The position numbers and the translations under genes were made by a program. The notes under the pieces were generated by a model. It was not told where the DNA came from. It saw nothing but the letters and a program-made list of their open reading frames with translations, and searched no databases. Shown piece after piece: positions 7,700 to 17,368 of a DNA stretch of 64,000 nucleotides (position 1 is its first letter; each line of letters begins with the position of its first letter). Source of the DNA: Pollutimonas sp963712655 (lineage in GTDB: Bacteria; Pseudomonadota; Gammaproteobacteria; Burkholderiales; Burkholderiaceae_B); the NCBI GenBank assembly GCA_963712655.1, contig CAVQIT010000006.1:1-64000 (forward strand). Reading direction: 5' to 3'.

Positions 7700-10600
7700 G
7701 TGAATTGGATCAAGGCAGTTTTGTTGGCATCGGTTTTAGCCTCAACCCCGGCATGGGCTGCTCGCATCAGCCAGTTTTCGCCGCAGGGCACGGTGTCCAA
7801 GGTTGAAAGCGTGAAGTTGGCATTTGACGCTGATGCGATCGCATTCGGCGACGGCCAGGCGCCGGCGCCGGTCGACGTGGTGTGCAATGATCCAGGCGCC
7901 AAAGGGGAGGGCCGATGGCTGGACGCCAGGCGCTGGACGTATGTGTTTACGTCCGCGCTGCAGCCCGGCGTCCGCTGCACGGCCAAGGTCAAGCCGGGTT
8001 TTCGCATTCTGGGCAACGACGCGCTGCTGGGCAAAACCAGTTTCGCTTTCCAGACCGGCGGGCCCGAGGTGGTTGATACGCGCCCTTACGGCTCGACCAT
8101 AGACGAAGACCAGGTGTTTGTGCTGCGCTTTAATGGGGCGGTCGATACCGCGACCCTGCTGGCCCATACGCACTGTCAGGTCGAGGGGCTGGGCGAGGCA
8201 GTGCCGGTGCGGCTGATCACCGGCCAGGACCGCAAGACAATACTGGATGCGGCCTATTACTCGGAATCCGAGGCAGTGGATACGGCGGCAACACAGTTGC
8301 TGCAATGCAAGCGCCGCCTGCCCGCCGAGGCCGGCGTTCAATTGAAGGTAGGGCCTGGTGTGGCCACCTTGTCCACCGATCGGCCGGCGATGGCCAGTTC
8401 GCACGCCAAGGTTTTCGACTATAACGTGCGGGCGCCTTTCAAGGCGGCGTTTACCTGCCAGCGTGAAAATTCCAGCATGCCGTGCACCCCGGTGTCGTCG
8501 CTAAGCCTGGACTTTTCCGCACCCATCGCTTTTGCCGATGCCCAAAAAATACGCCTGAAAACACCGGCGGCGGAATTGGCTCCGGCGGTGGACAACGACA
8601 ACGCGCATCAGGGCGATGTGTCGCGGGTCAGTTTCAATGGGCCGTTCCCCGAACTTGCAAGCTTGAGCCTGTCTTTGCCCGAAGGCTTGAAGGATGACGC
8701 GGGGCGTGTGCTGGCCAATGCCGACCAGTTTCCGCTGACCGTGCAAACCGCGGCATTCCCGCCTTTGGTCAAGTTTTCCGCCGCGCCGTTCGGCGTGGTC
8801 GAGCGTTTTGCCAATACGCCGCCGGGCGGCGACGACGCCCAGGCGCCCGCCAGCGTGCCATTGACGCTGCGCAACGTCGAATCCGCTCTGGCCGCCAAAG
8901 ACCTTTCGGTGTCGGCCGGCAAGATCAGCGATCTGGTGACGCAGGACGATCAGGATGTATTGCACTGGTATGCGCGCATAGGCCGGCTGAACGAAAGCCG
9001 ATTGACCCTCAATCAGATCGAGGATGTCATGGACGATCGCCAACTGCGCAATTCAAGCGAAGGCGAGGCGGTCATTGATACGCGCGGGTTTTCGGCACTG
9101 AGCGGACATGATCAGGCGCGTGCCCTGGATCTGCCCGGTATCAAGGCCGACGACCTGCGTCCATTCGAAGTTATAGGCGTGCCGGTCGGCGAACCCGGCT
9201 TCCATGTGCTTGAAGTCGAGTCGGCCCGGCTGGGCCAGTCTTTGCTGGAATCCGCCACGCCCATGTACGTGCGCACCACCGCCCTGGTTACCAATCTGGG
9301 CGTGCACATCAAGATCGGCCGCGACGATGTGCTGGCCTGGGTAACCACGCTGGATGACGGCAAGGTGGTGCCGGACGCGGCGATCGCCGTCTTGAATTGT
9401 TCCGGCCAGACGGTGGCTCAAGGCAAGACCGATGCGAACGGCATCTGGCATCATCGCCAGCCGCTGGATATGCCGGGCTATTGCGAAGATACGGGCCTGA
9501 GCGGCACGTATGTGTCGGCGCGCATCGGCGCCGATCATCCGCAGGCGCGCGGCAAGGCGGATTTTTCCTTTGTGTTTTCCGATTGGAACCGGGGCATAGA
9601 GTCGTGGCGTTTCAATGTCCCGACAGACACCAGCCCCAAGCCCACTGTTGTTGCGCACACGGTATTTGATCGTGTGTTGCTGCGTGCCGGCGAAACGGTG
9701 TCCATGAAGCATTTTGTGCGGGTTCAGACGCGCGATGGGCTGGCGTTGCCGGACGACGCGCAAGACATGCCCAATAAATTGATTATCGAGCTGCAGGGCT
9801 CGGACCAGAAGTACGAGCAGCCGGTATCGTGGCGCAAGACCGCCTCGGGCGGCTTGTCCGCCAGCAATACTTTCGCCATTCCGCCCACGGCCAAATTAGG
9901 CGTGTATACGGCGCGGCTGACCGATGCCGACGATAGGTGGTATGGCAATGGCCAGTTTCGCGTCGAGGAATTCAAGCTGCCCCTGTTGACGGGGCAATTG
10001 AAAATCAGCGATAGCGCCGGTTCAAGCGTTTTGGTTGCGCCGGACAAGCTCGATGCCGATGTGCAGATATCTTATGTATCGGGGGGGCCTGCCGGGCAGT
10101 TGCCGCTACAGATATCGGGGGTGCTCAGGGATCGTTCGCTCAGTTTCCCCGAGTACGACGATTATTCGTTCAGCCCGCCCGACGACACGGAAAGCGGCGA
10201 TGCGGATTCCGATGCCGGCCAGGGCGGCGCCGATGAGGAAAAGCAGTCGCTCTTCCTGGACAAGCGCTCCATGGTGTTGGATGCGCAGGGCGGGGGGCGC
10301 TTGAGCCTGGATTCCTTACCCGCCATAAGCCGGCCGCAGACCATGCTGTTCGAGGCCAGCTTTGCCGACCCGAATGGCGAGATTCAGACCTTGGCCCAGG
10401 CTGTGCCGGTATGGCCCGCGCGAGTTCAGGCCGGCATACGCACAGGTAATTGGGTGCAGGCCGGAAAACCGGCGCGCATCGCCGGCCTGGCGCTTGCGCC
10501 GTCGGGGCAGCCGCAGGCCGGTATCGCGATGACGATTTCAGCCGTGGCCCGAACCACCTATTCCACGCGCAAGCGCATGGTGGGCGGTTTCTACAGCTAC

Positions 10601-13600
10601 GACAATCACACGGAAACGCGCAAGCTGGGCACGGTTTGCGAAGGCAAGACAGATGCCAAAGGCATGCTGGAATGCTCTGTCGATCTGAAGGACACCGGAT
10701 CCATCCAGTTGATCGCCAGCGCCAAAGATGCGCAGGGCCTTGAATCCCGGGCCCAATCCACCCTATGGGTTACGGGTTCGGGCGATTTATGGTTTGGCGG
10801 CGAAAACGATGATCGCATCGATATTATCCCTGCCAGGAAAACCTGGAAGCCGGGCGAAACGGCGCAGTTCCAGGTCCGCATGCCCTATCGCCATGCCACG
10901 GCGCTGGTGGCTGTGGAGCGCGAAGGCGTGCTGAAAACCCAGGTGGTCGAACTGGAAGGCAGCGATCCCACCATCAGCATTCCCATCGAAGCGCAATGGG
11001 GGCCGAATGTTTATGTTTCGGTGCTGGCGTTGCGCGGGCGCTTGCACGAGGTGCCCTGGTATTCCTTCTTCACCTGGGGCTGGCAGCAGCCGCAATCCTG
11101 GTACAAGTCCTTTGTGGACGCGGGCAAAGACCAGTTTGCCGCTCCCACGGCGTTCGTGGACTTGTCCAAGCCCTCATTTCGTTTCGGATTGGCCAGCATA
11201 CAAGTCTCCGGTCAACAAGATGAACTGCGGGTTAAGGTAAGCGCCGACAAACAAAGCTACCAACTCCGCGACAAGGCCACCGTTACGGTGCAAGTCAGCA
11301 CGCCCGACGGCAAGCCGGCGGCCCATGGCACCGTGGCGTTCGCGGCGGTGGATCAGGCACTATTGGAGCTGTCGCCCAACGACAGCTGGGACCTGCTGTC
11401 CGCTTTGCGGCAGTTGCGCAGCTACGGCGTCGAGACAGCGACCGCGCAAATGGAAATCGTCGGACGCCGGCATTATGGACGCAAGGCCTTGCCGGCCGGA
11501 GGCGGGGGCGGCAAGAGCCCCACGCGCGAATTGCTGGACACGCTGCTGTTATGGAAACCGGCGATCCAGCTCGATGAACAGGGCAAGGCACAGATTACCG
11601 TGCCCTTGAACGACTCCATTACGCGCTTCAAGCTGGTGGCCATTGCCGATTACGGCGCCGGGCGTTTCGGCACCGGCAGCAGCGATATCGCCAGCACGCA
11701 AGACTTGCAGGTCATACCGGGCTTGCCGGCCTTGATCCGCGAGGGCGATCGTTATCAGGCGATGGCCACGCTGCGCAATTCGACCCAGCGCGATATGCGC
11801 CTGGAGGCCTCGGCGGCTTATACCGGCAAGGGGGTGCCGGGCGAACGCCTGCCGCCGCAAGTCATCGATTTGGCGCCGGGCGCCGCCCGGACGATAAGCT
11901 GGGATGTGCAGGCGCCGGAAAGCAATTTATGGAGCGAGAAAGTCACCCTGGCCTGGACCTTCGAAGCCCGCGAGCAGGGTGCTAAAGGGGCGTCCGACAA
12001 ATTGGCGTTCAAACAAGACCTGGTGCCCGCGGTTCCCGTAAAGACCCGCCAGGCGACGCTGTTGGCGCTGGATTCGGGCCAGCCCCCGGTCAGTCTGCCG
12101 GTATCGGCGCCGCAAGGCGCCTTGGCGGATGGAAACGGCGCATTGCGCGGCGGTCTGCAGGTGCATGTACAGTCCAGCCTGGCGGGCGGCCTGCCCGGCG
12201 TGCGCGAATGGCTTACGGCTTATCCGTATACCTGCCTGGAACAACTGAGTTCCAGGGCGATAGGCTTGCGCAGCGCGTCGCAGTGGCAGGAGATCATGCA
12301 TCGCTTGCCGGATTATCTGGATAGCGATGGCCTGGCCAGTTATTTTCCCGGCGCGCAACAGGGTAATGAAGTGCTTACGGCTTATCTGTTGACCGCCAGC
12401 CATGAAGCCCAAGCCCTGGGCTTGCCATATGCCATTCCAGAGGCCAGCAGGCAGGCCATGACGCGCGGCCTGCTGGCCTTTGCGCAAGGCAAGCTGATCC
12501 GGAATCGCTGGGCGCCGCGCAAAGACCTGGACGCGCGCAAGCTGATGGCGCTGGAAGCGCTGTCGCGCTATGGACTGGTTCAGCCGCGCATGCTGGACAG
12601 CATCGCGATCGACCCGAACAGTTGGCCGACGTCGGCGCTTGTGGATTGGCTGGCTGTGCTGCAGCGCGTTCCGAGCATTGCGCAGCGGCAAGCGCGGATC
12701 GAGCAGGCCGGGCAAATTTTGCGGGCGCGCTTGCACACTTCGGGAACCGCCACAGTGTTTGGCGATGAAGAGCAGAATGGCTGGTGGTGGCTGATGGTGA
12801 GCCCGGAGTCGAATCTTGCCAAGCTGATATTGACGACCACTGGCCAAGCGCAGTGGGAGCAGGAGTTGCCGCGCATGGCCCAGGGTTTGCTGAGTATGCA
12901 GCGTCAAGGCGCTTGGCGCACCACGACGGCCAATTTGCTGGGGACGCTGGCCATCGAGAAATTCGCGCAGCATTTCGAGCGTACGCCGGTGTCGGGCCGC
13001 GTGCAGGTCCAGGCCTCTGGCGGACCCGCGCAGGTATTTGACTGGACGGCGCCCGCGTCGAAAGCGGGCGTGCGCGCCCACGATTTCCTGCAGCCTTGGC
13101 CTAAAACCTCGTCCGGCCGGCTTGTCGTCGAACAGCAGGGCCAAGGCCAGGCCTGGGCCACGGTAAGCTCGCTGGCCGCCGTGCCGACGGTCCGGCCGAT
13201 CATGGCCGGCTACGATATCGTGCGCCATATCAAGCCAGTTTCCCAGGCCGTGCCAGGCATATGGTCGCGCGGCGATGTCTATCGCGTGACGCTGGAGATC
13301 ACGTCCAGGGCCGCCACGACCTGGGCCGTGCTGACCGATCCCATCCCGGCGGGCGCCACGATACTTGGCAGCGGCCTGGGGCGCGATTCCAGCATTGCCA
13401 CCAGCTCGGAAGCCGGCAATGGCTGGCAAGGTCCCAGTTTTGTGGAGCGTGGCTTCGAGTCGTATCGCGCCTATTATGAATACCTTCCGGCGGGCGCGAC
13501 CACCATCGAATACACCGTGCGGCTCAACACGATGGGGCAGTTCCAGTTGCCTGCGACACGCGTGGAGGCCATGTACCAGCCCGACGTATTCGGCGAATTG

Positions 13601-13639
13601 CCGAATGCGGGCAAGTTCAGCGTCCAGGCGGGAAAATAA
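7700..13639 (+). CDS. Bacterial alpha-2-macroglobulin family protein
   Basis: 1979 aa from GTG at 7700, chosen because GGAGAAG lies just upstream and it gives a clean signal peptide (MNWIKAVLLASVLASTPAWA); an ATG at 7622 extends the frame but adds 26 residues before that signal. It has repeated macroglobulin beta-domains, a bait-region-like linker rich in Asp/Ser/Gly near nt 10160-10250, and the thioester motif CLEQ at residues 1512-1515, followed by the alpha/alpha-toroid and receptor-like domains. There is no lipobox Cys after the signal, so it is probably soluble periplasmic rather than a YfhM lipoprotein. The family covalently traps invading proteases. pbpC follows, the conserved pairing thought to protect and repair the envelope. 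Confidence 0.95.
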   Translation: MNWIKAVLLASVLASTPAWAARISQFSPQGTVSKVESVKLAFDADAIAFGDGQAPAPVDVVCNDPGAKGEGRWLDARRWTYVFTSALQPGVRCTAKVKPGFRILGNDALLGKTSFAFQTGGPEVVDTRPYGSTIDEDQVFVLRFNGAVDTATLLAHTHCQVEGLGEAVPVRLITGQDRKTILDAAYYSESEAVDTAATQLLQCKRRLPAEAGVQLKVGPGVATLSTDRPAMASSHAKVFDYNVRAPFKAAFTCQRENSSMPCTPVSSLSLDFSAPIAFADAQKIRLKTPAAELAPAVDNDNAHQGDVSRVSFNGPFPELASLSLSLPEGLKDDAGRVLANADQFPLTVQTAAFPPLVKFSAAPFGVVERFANTPPGGDDAQAPASVPLTLRNVESALAAKDLSVSAGKISDLVTQDDQDVLHWYARIGRLNESRLTLNQIEDVMDDRQLRNSSEGEAVIDTRGFSALSGHDQARALDLPGIKADDLRPFEVIGVPVGEPGFHVLEVESARLGQSLLESATPMYVRTTALVTNLGVHIKIGRDDVLAWVTTLDDGKVVPDAAIAVLNCSGQTVAQGKTDANGIWHHRQPLDMPGYCEDTGLSGTYVSARIGADHPQARGKADFSFVFSDWNRGIESWRFNVPTDTSPKPTVVAHTVFDRVLLRAGETVSMKHFVRVQTRDGLALPDDAQDMPNKLIIELQGSDQKYEQPVSWRKTASGGLSASNTFAIPPTAKLGVYTARLTDADDRWYGNGQFRVEEFKLPLLTGQLKISDSAGSSVLVAPDKLDADVQISYVSGGPAGQLPLQISGVLRDRSLSFPEYDDYSFSPPDDTESGDADSDAGQGGADEEKQSLFLDKRSMVLDAQGGGRLSLDSLPAISRPQTMLFEASFADPNGEIQTLAQAVPVWPARVQAGIRTGNWVQAGKPARIAGLALAPSGQPQAGIAMTISAVARTTYSTRKRMVGGFYSYDNHTETRKLGTVCEGKTDAKGMLECSVDLKDTGSIQLIASAKDAQGLESRAQSTLWVTGSGDLWFGGENDDRIDIIPARKTWKPGETAQFQVRMPYRHATALVAVEREGVLKTQVVELEGSDPTISIPIEAQWGPNVYVSVLALRGRLHEVPWYSFFTWGWQQPQSWYKSFVDAGKDQFAAPTAFVDLSKPSFRFGLASIQVSGQQDELRVKVSADKQSYQLRDKATVTVQVSTPDGKPAAHGTVAFAAVDQALLELSPNDSWDLLSALRQLRSYGVETATAQMEIVGRRHYGRKALPAGGGGGKSPTRELLDTLLLWKPAIQLDEQGKAQITVPLNDSITRFKLVAIADYGAGRFGTGSSDIASTQDLQVIPGLPALIREGDRYQAMATLRNSTQRDMRLEASAAYTGKGVPGERLPPQVIDLAPGAARTISWDVQAPESNLWSEKVTLAWTFEAREQGAKGASDKLAFKQDLVPAVPVKTRQATLLALDSGQPPVSLPVSAPQGALADGNGALRGGLQVHVQSSLAGGLPGVREWLTAYPYTCLEQLSSRAIGLRSASQWQEIMHRLPDYLDSDGLASYFPGAQQGNEVLTAYLLTASHEAQALGLPYAIPEASRQAMTRGLLAFAQGKLIRNRWAPRKDLDARKLMALEALSRYGLVQPRMLDSIAIDPNSWPTSALVDWLAVLQRVPSIAQRQARIEQAGQILRARLHTSGTATVFGDEEQNGWWWLMVSPESNLAKLILTTTGQAQWEQELPRMAQGLLSMQRQGAWRTTTANLLGTLAIEKFAQHFERTPVSGRVQVQASGGPAQVFDWTAPASKAGVRAHDFLQPWPKTSSGRLVVEQQGQGQAWATVSSLAAVPTVRPIMAGYDIVRHIKPVSQAVPGIWSRGDVYRVTLEITSRAATTWAVLTDPIPAGATILGSGLGRDSSIATSSEAGNGWQGPSFVERGFESYRAYYEYLPAGATTIEYTVRLNTMGQFQLPATRVEAMYQPDVFGELPNAGKFSVQAGK

Positions 13640-13713
13640 GGAGTGGGCGGGGTCACGCGGCTGCGGCGTTGATCCCGCCTATGTTTTTTAACGGTTCAGC
13701 GGGAAGTACAGGC

Positions 13714-15882
13714 ATGACCAAAACGCTTGCAGGCATGCTGGCTGCCATGGTGCTGGCTCTCGGTTTCCAGGCCGAAGCCTCCGCCTTGCCGTCGTACCAA
13801 GAGGTCAGGCAGGGTTATCGGGCTTCGGATATTCTGGTGCTCGATCGCACAGGGCAATTGCTGGAGCGTGTCCGCAGCGATTTCCAGGCCAGGCGCGGCG
13901 ACTGGATCGAACTGGACGATATTTCCGTCGCCTTGCAGCGCGCGGTCATTCTCTCTGAAGACCAGCGCTTCTATGCGCATGGCGGCGTGGACTGGCGGGC
14001 GATCGCCGCGGCGGGCTGGGGCAATCTGCTTCATCAGCAGCATCGCGGGGCCTCCACGCTGAGCATGCAGCTCGTGGGCTTGATCGACGATGAATTGCGC
14101 AGAGGTCCGGCCGGCCGCAGTCTTGTGCAGAAATTCGACCAGGTGCGCGAGGCCTTGTCGCTTGAAGAGCATTGGAGCAAATCGCAGATTCTGGAAGCCT
14201 ATTTGAATCTTGCGGCGTTTCGGGGTGAGCTGACAGGGGTCGATGCCTTATCGCGGGTGCTGTTCCAGAAACATCCCAGCGGCCTGAATGCGCGGGAAGC
14301 GGCGCTGGCCGCCGTGTTGCTGCGCGGGCCGAATGCATCGCGGCAGGTTTTGCGGCAACGAAGCTGTGCGCTGCTTACCGACATGGGATCTGCGCAGGAA
14401 TGCAGGGGCCTGGGCGATTTCCTGTATCAGGCGCTGGAGCGCCGATCGGCGCCGTGGCTGGATGCGCGCCATCTTGCGCCGCATTATGCCCAACTGGCTT
14501 TGGGCAAATTGCCGCGGGCGCCGCAGCCGGGCCTATCGTTGTCGACCTCTCTGGATGCGGACTTGCAGCGTTTTGCGTTGCACAGCGTCGATCGCCACTT
14601 GCGGGCCTTGGGCATGTCCAATGTGCGCGATGCGGCGGTCGTGGTGCTCGACAACCGCACAGGCAAGGTGCTGGCTTACGTGGGATCGTCGGGCGAGCTT
14701 TCCACCGCGACGCGGGTTGATCATGCGCGCGCCTTGCGCCAGGCCGGTTCGGCGCTCAAGCCTTTTCTGTATGCCCAGGCGCTTGAGCAGGAACGCCTGA
14801 CGACGGTATCGCTATTGAACGACGCGCCCTTGAATCTTCCCACCGGCAACGGTTTGTACATTCCGCAAAATTACGACAAGCGGTTTTCAGGCTGGGTCAG
14901 CGTGCGCACTGCGCTGGCGTCGTCATTGAATATTCCCGCCGTACGCACTCTGCTGATGGTGACGCCGGATGCGTTTGCGCGGCGGCTGGTCCGTTTGGGA
15001 CTGCCGCTGGATCAGAGCGGCGATTTCTATGGCTATAGCCTGGCGCTAGGCAGCGCCGATGTTACGCTGCTGGCGTTGACCAATGCTTATCGCAGCCTTG
15101 CCAATCTGGGGGCTTATTCCCCTGTCCGTTATTTGCGGGACGCCGGCGCATTGCCGGAGTCGCAACAAATCCTGTCCCAGGCCGCCGCCTGGATTGTGGG
15201 CGACGTACTGTCGGACCGCCAGGCCCGCACCCGGACATTCGGCCTGGACAGTCCCTTGTCGACGCCGTTCTGGACGGCGGTCAAGACCGGCACGAGCAAA
15301 GACATGCGGGACAACTGGTGCCTGGGATGGTCGCAGCTCTACACCGTCGGGGTATGGGTGGGCAACAGCGGGGGGGCCAGCATGCACGATGTATCGGGTG
15401 TTTCGGGGGCCGGGCCCGTGTGGCACGACGTCATGGCTTATCTGCATCGCACGGCCGATAGCCGCCAGCCGCCCAGTCCGCCGCAAGTCAGCCGCGCCTC
15501 GGTAAGTTTTGAAAACAATAGTGAGCCGCGCCGGCAGGATTTCTTTATCGGCGATACCGCGGTCACTTACGTACAACGGGCGCAAACTGAATCCGGGCCA
15601 GGGCATGAAGCGGCGCGCATTGCCGCGCCGGTTTCCGGCACGATATTCGCGCTCGACCCCGACATACCTCAGGACAAGCAGCGCATACGCCTGCTGGCCT
15701 CCAACCTGGCCCCGGGCGCCGCGGATCGCCTGTCCTGGCGGATCGACGCGCGCAGCCTGGGGCAAGGCGGCAGCCTGTCATGGCAGCCCTGGCCCGGGCG
15801 CCACAGGATTCAATTATTGGACGGACAGGGAGCGGTTTTGGACGAGGCGGACATTGAAGTGCGCGCCGCGAGTTTCAAATAA
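13714..15882 (+). CDS. pbpC: Penicillin-binding protein 1C, bifunctional peptidoglycan synthase
   Basis: 722 aa from ATG at 13714 with signal anchor MTKTLAGMLAAMVLALGF. The GT51 glycosyltransferase has ILSEDQRFYAHGGVDW (catalytic Glu) and RGASTLSMQL. The transpeptidase has SALK (Ser346, Lys349), the SLN triad within ASSLNIPAV, and KTGTSKDMRDNW. The PbpC-specific C-terminal domain (AAPVSGTIFALDPDIP) is present. It polymerises and cross-links peptidoglycan from the periplasmic face. It lies 74 bp behind the alpha-2-macroglobulin gene, the same order as E. coli yfhM-pbpC. E. coli PbpC is about 770 aa. Confidence 0.95.
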   Translation: MTKTLAGMLAAMVLALGFQAEASALPSYQEVRQGYRASDILVLDRTGQLLERVRSDFQARRGDWIELDDISVALQRAVILSEDQRFYAHGGVDWRAIAAAGWGNLLHQQHRGASTLSMQLVGLIDDELRRGPAGRSLVQKFDQVREALSLEEHWSKSQILEAYLNLAAFRGELTGVDALSRVLFQKHPSGLNAREAALAAVLLRGPNASRQVLRQRSCALLTDMGSAQECRGLGDFLYQALERRSAPWLDARHLAPHYAQLALGKLPRAPQPGLSLSTSLDADLQRFALHSVDRHLRALGMSNVRDAAVVVLDNRTGKVLAYVGSSGELSTATRVDHARALRQAGSALKPFLYAQALEQERLTTVSLLNDAPLNLPTGNGLYIPQNYDKRFSGWVSVRTALASSLNIPAVRTLLMVTPDAFARRLVRLGLPLDQSGDFYGYSLALGSADVTLLALTNAYRSLANLGAYSPVRYLRDAGALPESQQILSQAAAWIVGDVLSDRQARTRTFGLDSPLSTPFWTAVKTGTSKDMRDNWCLGWSQLYTVGVWVGNSGGASMHDVSGVSGAGPVWHDVMAYLHRTADSRQPPSPPQVSRASVSFENNSEPRRQDFFIGDTAVTYVQRAQTESGPGHEAARIAAPVSGTIFALDPDIPQDKQRIRLLASNLAPGAADRLSWRIDARSLGQGGSLSWQPWPGRHRIQLLDGQGAVLDEADIEVRAASFK

Positions 15883-15993
15883 ATCTTTTCGACCCTACTT
15901 TCCCCAACAAATTGACAGAGTTTGACGTAATTTGGCTTGGCTACCTGTTAAACTTTTTCATTAGTATTGAATAATCAGTCAGGGGGCATTTGC

Positions 15994-16611
15994 ATGAAAA
16001 CTATTTGTAAGCTTGGTCGTATTCTGGTGCCAGCCAGCCTGGTATTTCTGGCAGCCTGCCAAACTGTTCCAGGAGGCAAGACCACCGCGGGCGCTGCTCC
16101 GGGCGCCGCGGCTACTCCCAAGCCCGACACAACGCTTCAGGCGCAAAGCCAGGGCGCGCCCGTTGCTGTATTTATCGCCGATACCGCCGCGCAGCCGGGG
16201 TGGACTTCCGTCAACCTCCAATCCGGCGTGCTTTATGTCAATCCGCAGCCTGTGATTACGCGGGCGGACCTCAGCGGTATTCAAGCCGGCGCCGGCAAGA
16301 AGGGCGAGGGCCTGCTGGCGCTGCAACTGAACGAGGCCGGCAAGAAGAAGATCGCCGACACCACCACGCAAAATCCGAATAAGCGGCTGGCCCTGGTGGT
16401 AGGGCGCACCATGATGGCTGTTCCGGGTTACACCGCTCCGGTCATGTCGGGCAATTTGATTTTTGACGTCGGCACCGAAGAAAATGCAACCGCCGCGGCG
16501 CACGCCATAGCAGGCACTACGCCAAACGGCGGCGCTCCCGCCGGTACGGCCCCGGGATCCAGTACCACGCCTCCCGCCGCACTGCCTCCGGCCAAGTCCG
16601 GCGCTCAATAG
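15994..16611 (+). CDS. Lipoprotein with SecD P1-head-like domain
   Basis: 205 aa from ATG at 15994 (AGGGGG eight bases upstream). Lipobox LVFLAAC gives a lipidated Cys about residue 22. The middle (PVAVFIADTAAQPGWTSVNL, then LLALQLNEAGKKKIADTTTQ and YTAPVMSGNLIFDVGTEENA) has the pattern of the SecD/SecF P1 head fold seen in stand-alone periplasmic proteins. The C-terminal 35 residues are a Pro/Ala/Gly/Thr tail. No function is known to me. It is followed by a strong terminator, so it is a single-gene unit. Confidence 0.7.
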   Translation: MKTICKLGRILVPASLVFLAACQTVPGGKTTAGAAPGAAATPKPDTTLQAQSQGAPVAVFIADTAAQPGWTSVNLQSGVLYVNPQPVITRADLSGIQAGAGKKGEGLLALQLNEAGKKKIADTTTQNPNKRLALVVGRTMMAVPGYTAPVMSGNLIFDVGTEENATAAAHAIAGTTPNGGAPAGTAPGSSTTPPAALPPAKSGAQ

Positions 16612-16656
16612 CCGCCATCATGCGATGGTCGCAGCCTCGCGCTTATCGGGCTTGAA

Positions 16657-16688
16657 CAAAACGGCATCGCCAGCGATGCCGTTTTTTA
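16657..16688 (+). terminator. Rho-independent terminator
   Basis: ACGGCATCG (16661-16669) pairs with CGATGCCGT (16674-16682), loop CCAG, flanked by an A run upstream and six T downstream, so it may work in both directions. It closes the lipoprotein gene. Confidence 0.85.
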
Positions 16689-16741
16689 TTGACTGTCCGG
16701 GTATCATGGCGATGTGCCGGTGTTGCGGCGGTAAACATTAA

Positions 16742-17257
16742 ATGAACAACAATCAAATCAGTCCATCGTCTCCGCTTTTGGCGCTAGCCTCGACACTCGC
16801 ACTGGGATTCAAATTCCTGGCGTGGATAAACGGCCTGGGCATAGCCGCTATTTTGTCCCTGGGCGTTTTCCAGCTTGGCGTGGCCCCGCAATGGCTGCGC
16901 CTGCCGCTGGCTGCTTTCCTGGGCGGACTGGTTCTCGCGGCTCTGGGCTTGCTGTGGTCCTATTCGGCGCAGATCAGCCTGCTGAATCAGGCTATCTCCG
17001 GGCGTGCGCGCCGCTGGCATTGGATTCCTTTGTTTTGCACCATGCTGGCCTATAGTCTGAGCCTGCTGGCCTTTGTTTGCGGCTGCTGGCTTACGCTGGG
17101 CCTGGCTGGCGCGGTCTATCAAAATACCGATGACGACGCCTCGCTCGACGACGAAAGTCCAAGCGCTGAACCCTTCGATCAACGGGGCGAGGGGCAGGAC
17201 TTTATCTACAACGCCCAGGAAAAAACCATCAGGTTTTTCGGGGCATCTCGTTTGTGA
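16742..17257 (+). CDS. Membrane protein of unknown function
   Basis: 171 aa with four predicted membrane helices (about residues 12-48, 58-80, 97-125), arranged as two hairpins, and an acidic cytosolic or periplasmic tail (DDDASLDDESPSAEPFDQRG). I recognise no family. It stands alone between the terminator at 16657 and pyrB, 111 bp upstream of the pyrB start, so it could share the pyrB region but is not obviously co-transcribed. Confidence 0.6.
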   Translation: MNNNQISPSSPLLALASTLALGFKFLAWINGLGIAAILSLGVFQLGVAPQWLRLPLAAFLGGLVLAALGLLWSYSAQISLLNQAISGRARRWHWIPLFCTMLAYSLSLLAFVCGCWLTLGLAGAVYQNTDDDASLDDESPSAEPFDQRGEGQDFIYNAQEKTIRFFGASRL

Positions 17258-17331
17258 TCGGCGCGGGCCGACCGTTGTATTTTGTCGGCAAGCCTGATTA
17301 AATGCTCGCCAACAGGATTTAGCCAAAATAA

Positions 17332-17352
17332 AATATACGCTTTGCGTATATT
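17332..17352. promoter_or_regulatory. Perfect palindrome upstream of pyrB
   Basis: AATATACGC (17332-17340), spacer TTT, GCGTATATT (17344-17352): nine-base perfect arms ending 16 bases before the pyrB ATG. The element is AT-rich at both ends and probably overlaps the promoter core. It is a natural target for a dimeric HTH protein; see pyrB for why the enzyme itself is a candidate. Confidence 0.65.
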
Positions 17353-17368
17353 AAATCAGGATGCCATC

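Noticed and set aside
15895..15960. Promoter ahead of the lipoprotein gene (two TTGAC-like -35 boxes)
   Set aside because: No -10 with acceptable spacing could be fixed, so it was not listed as a feature.
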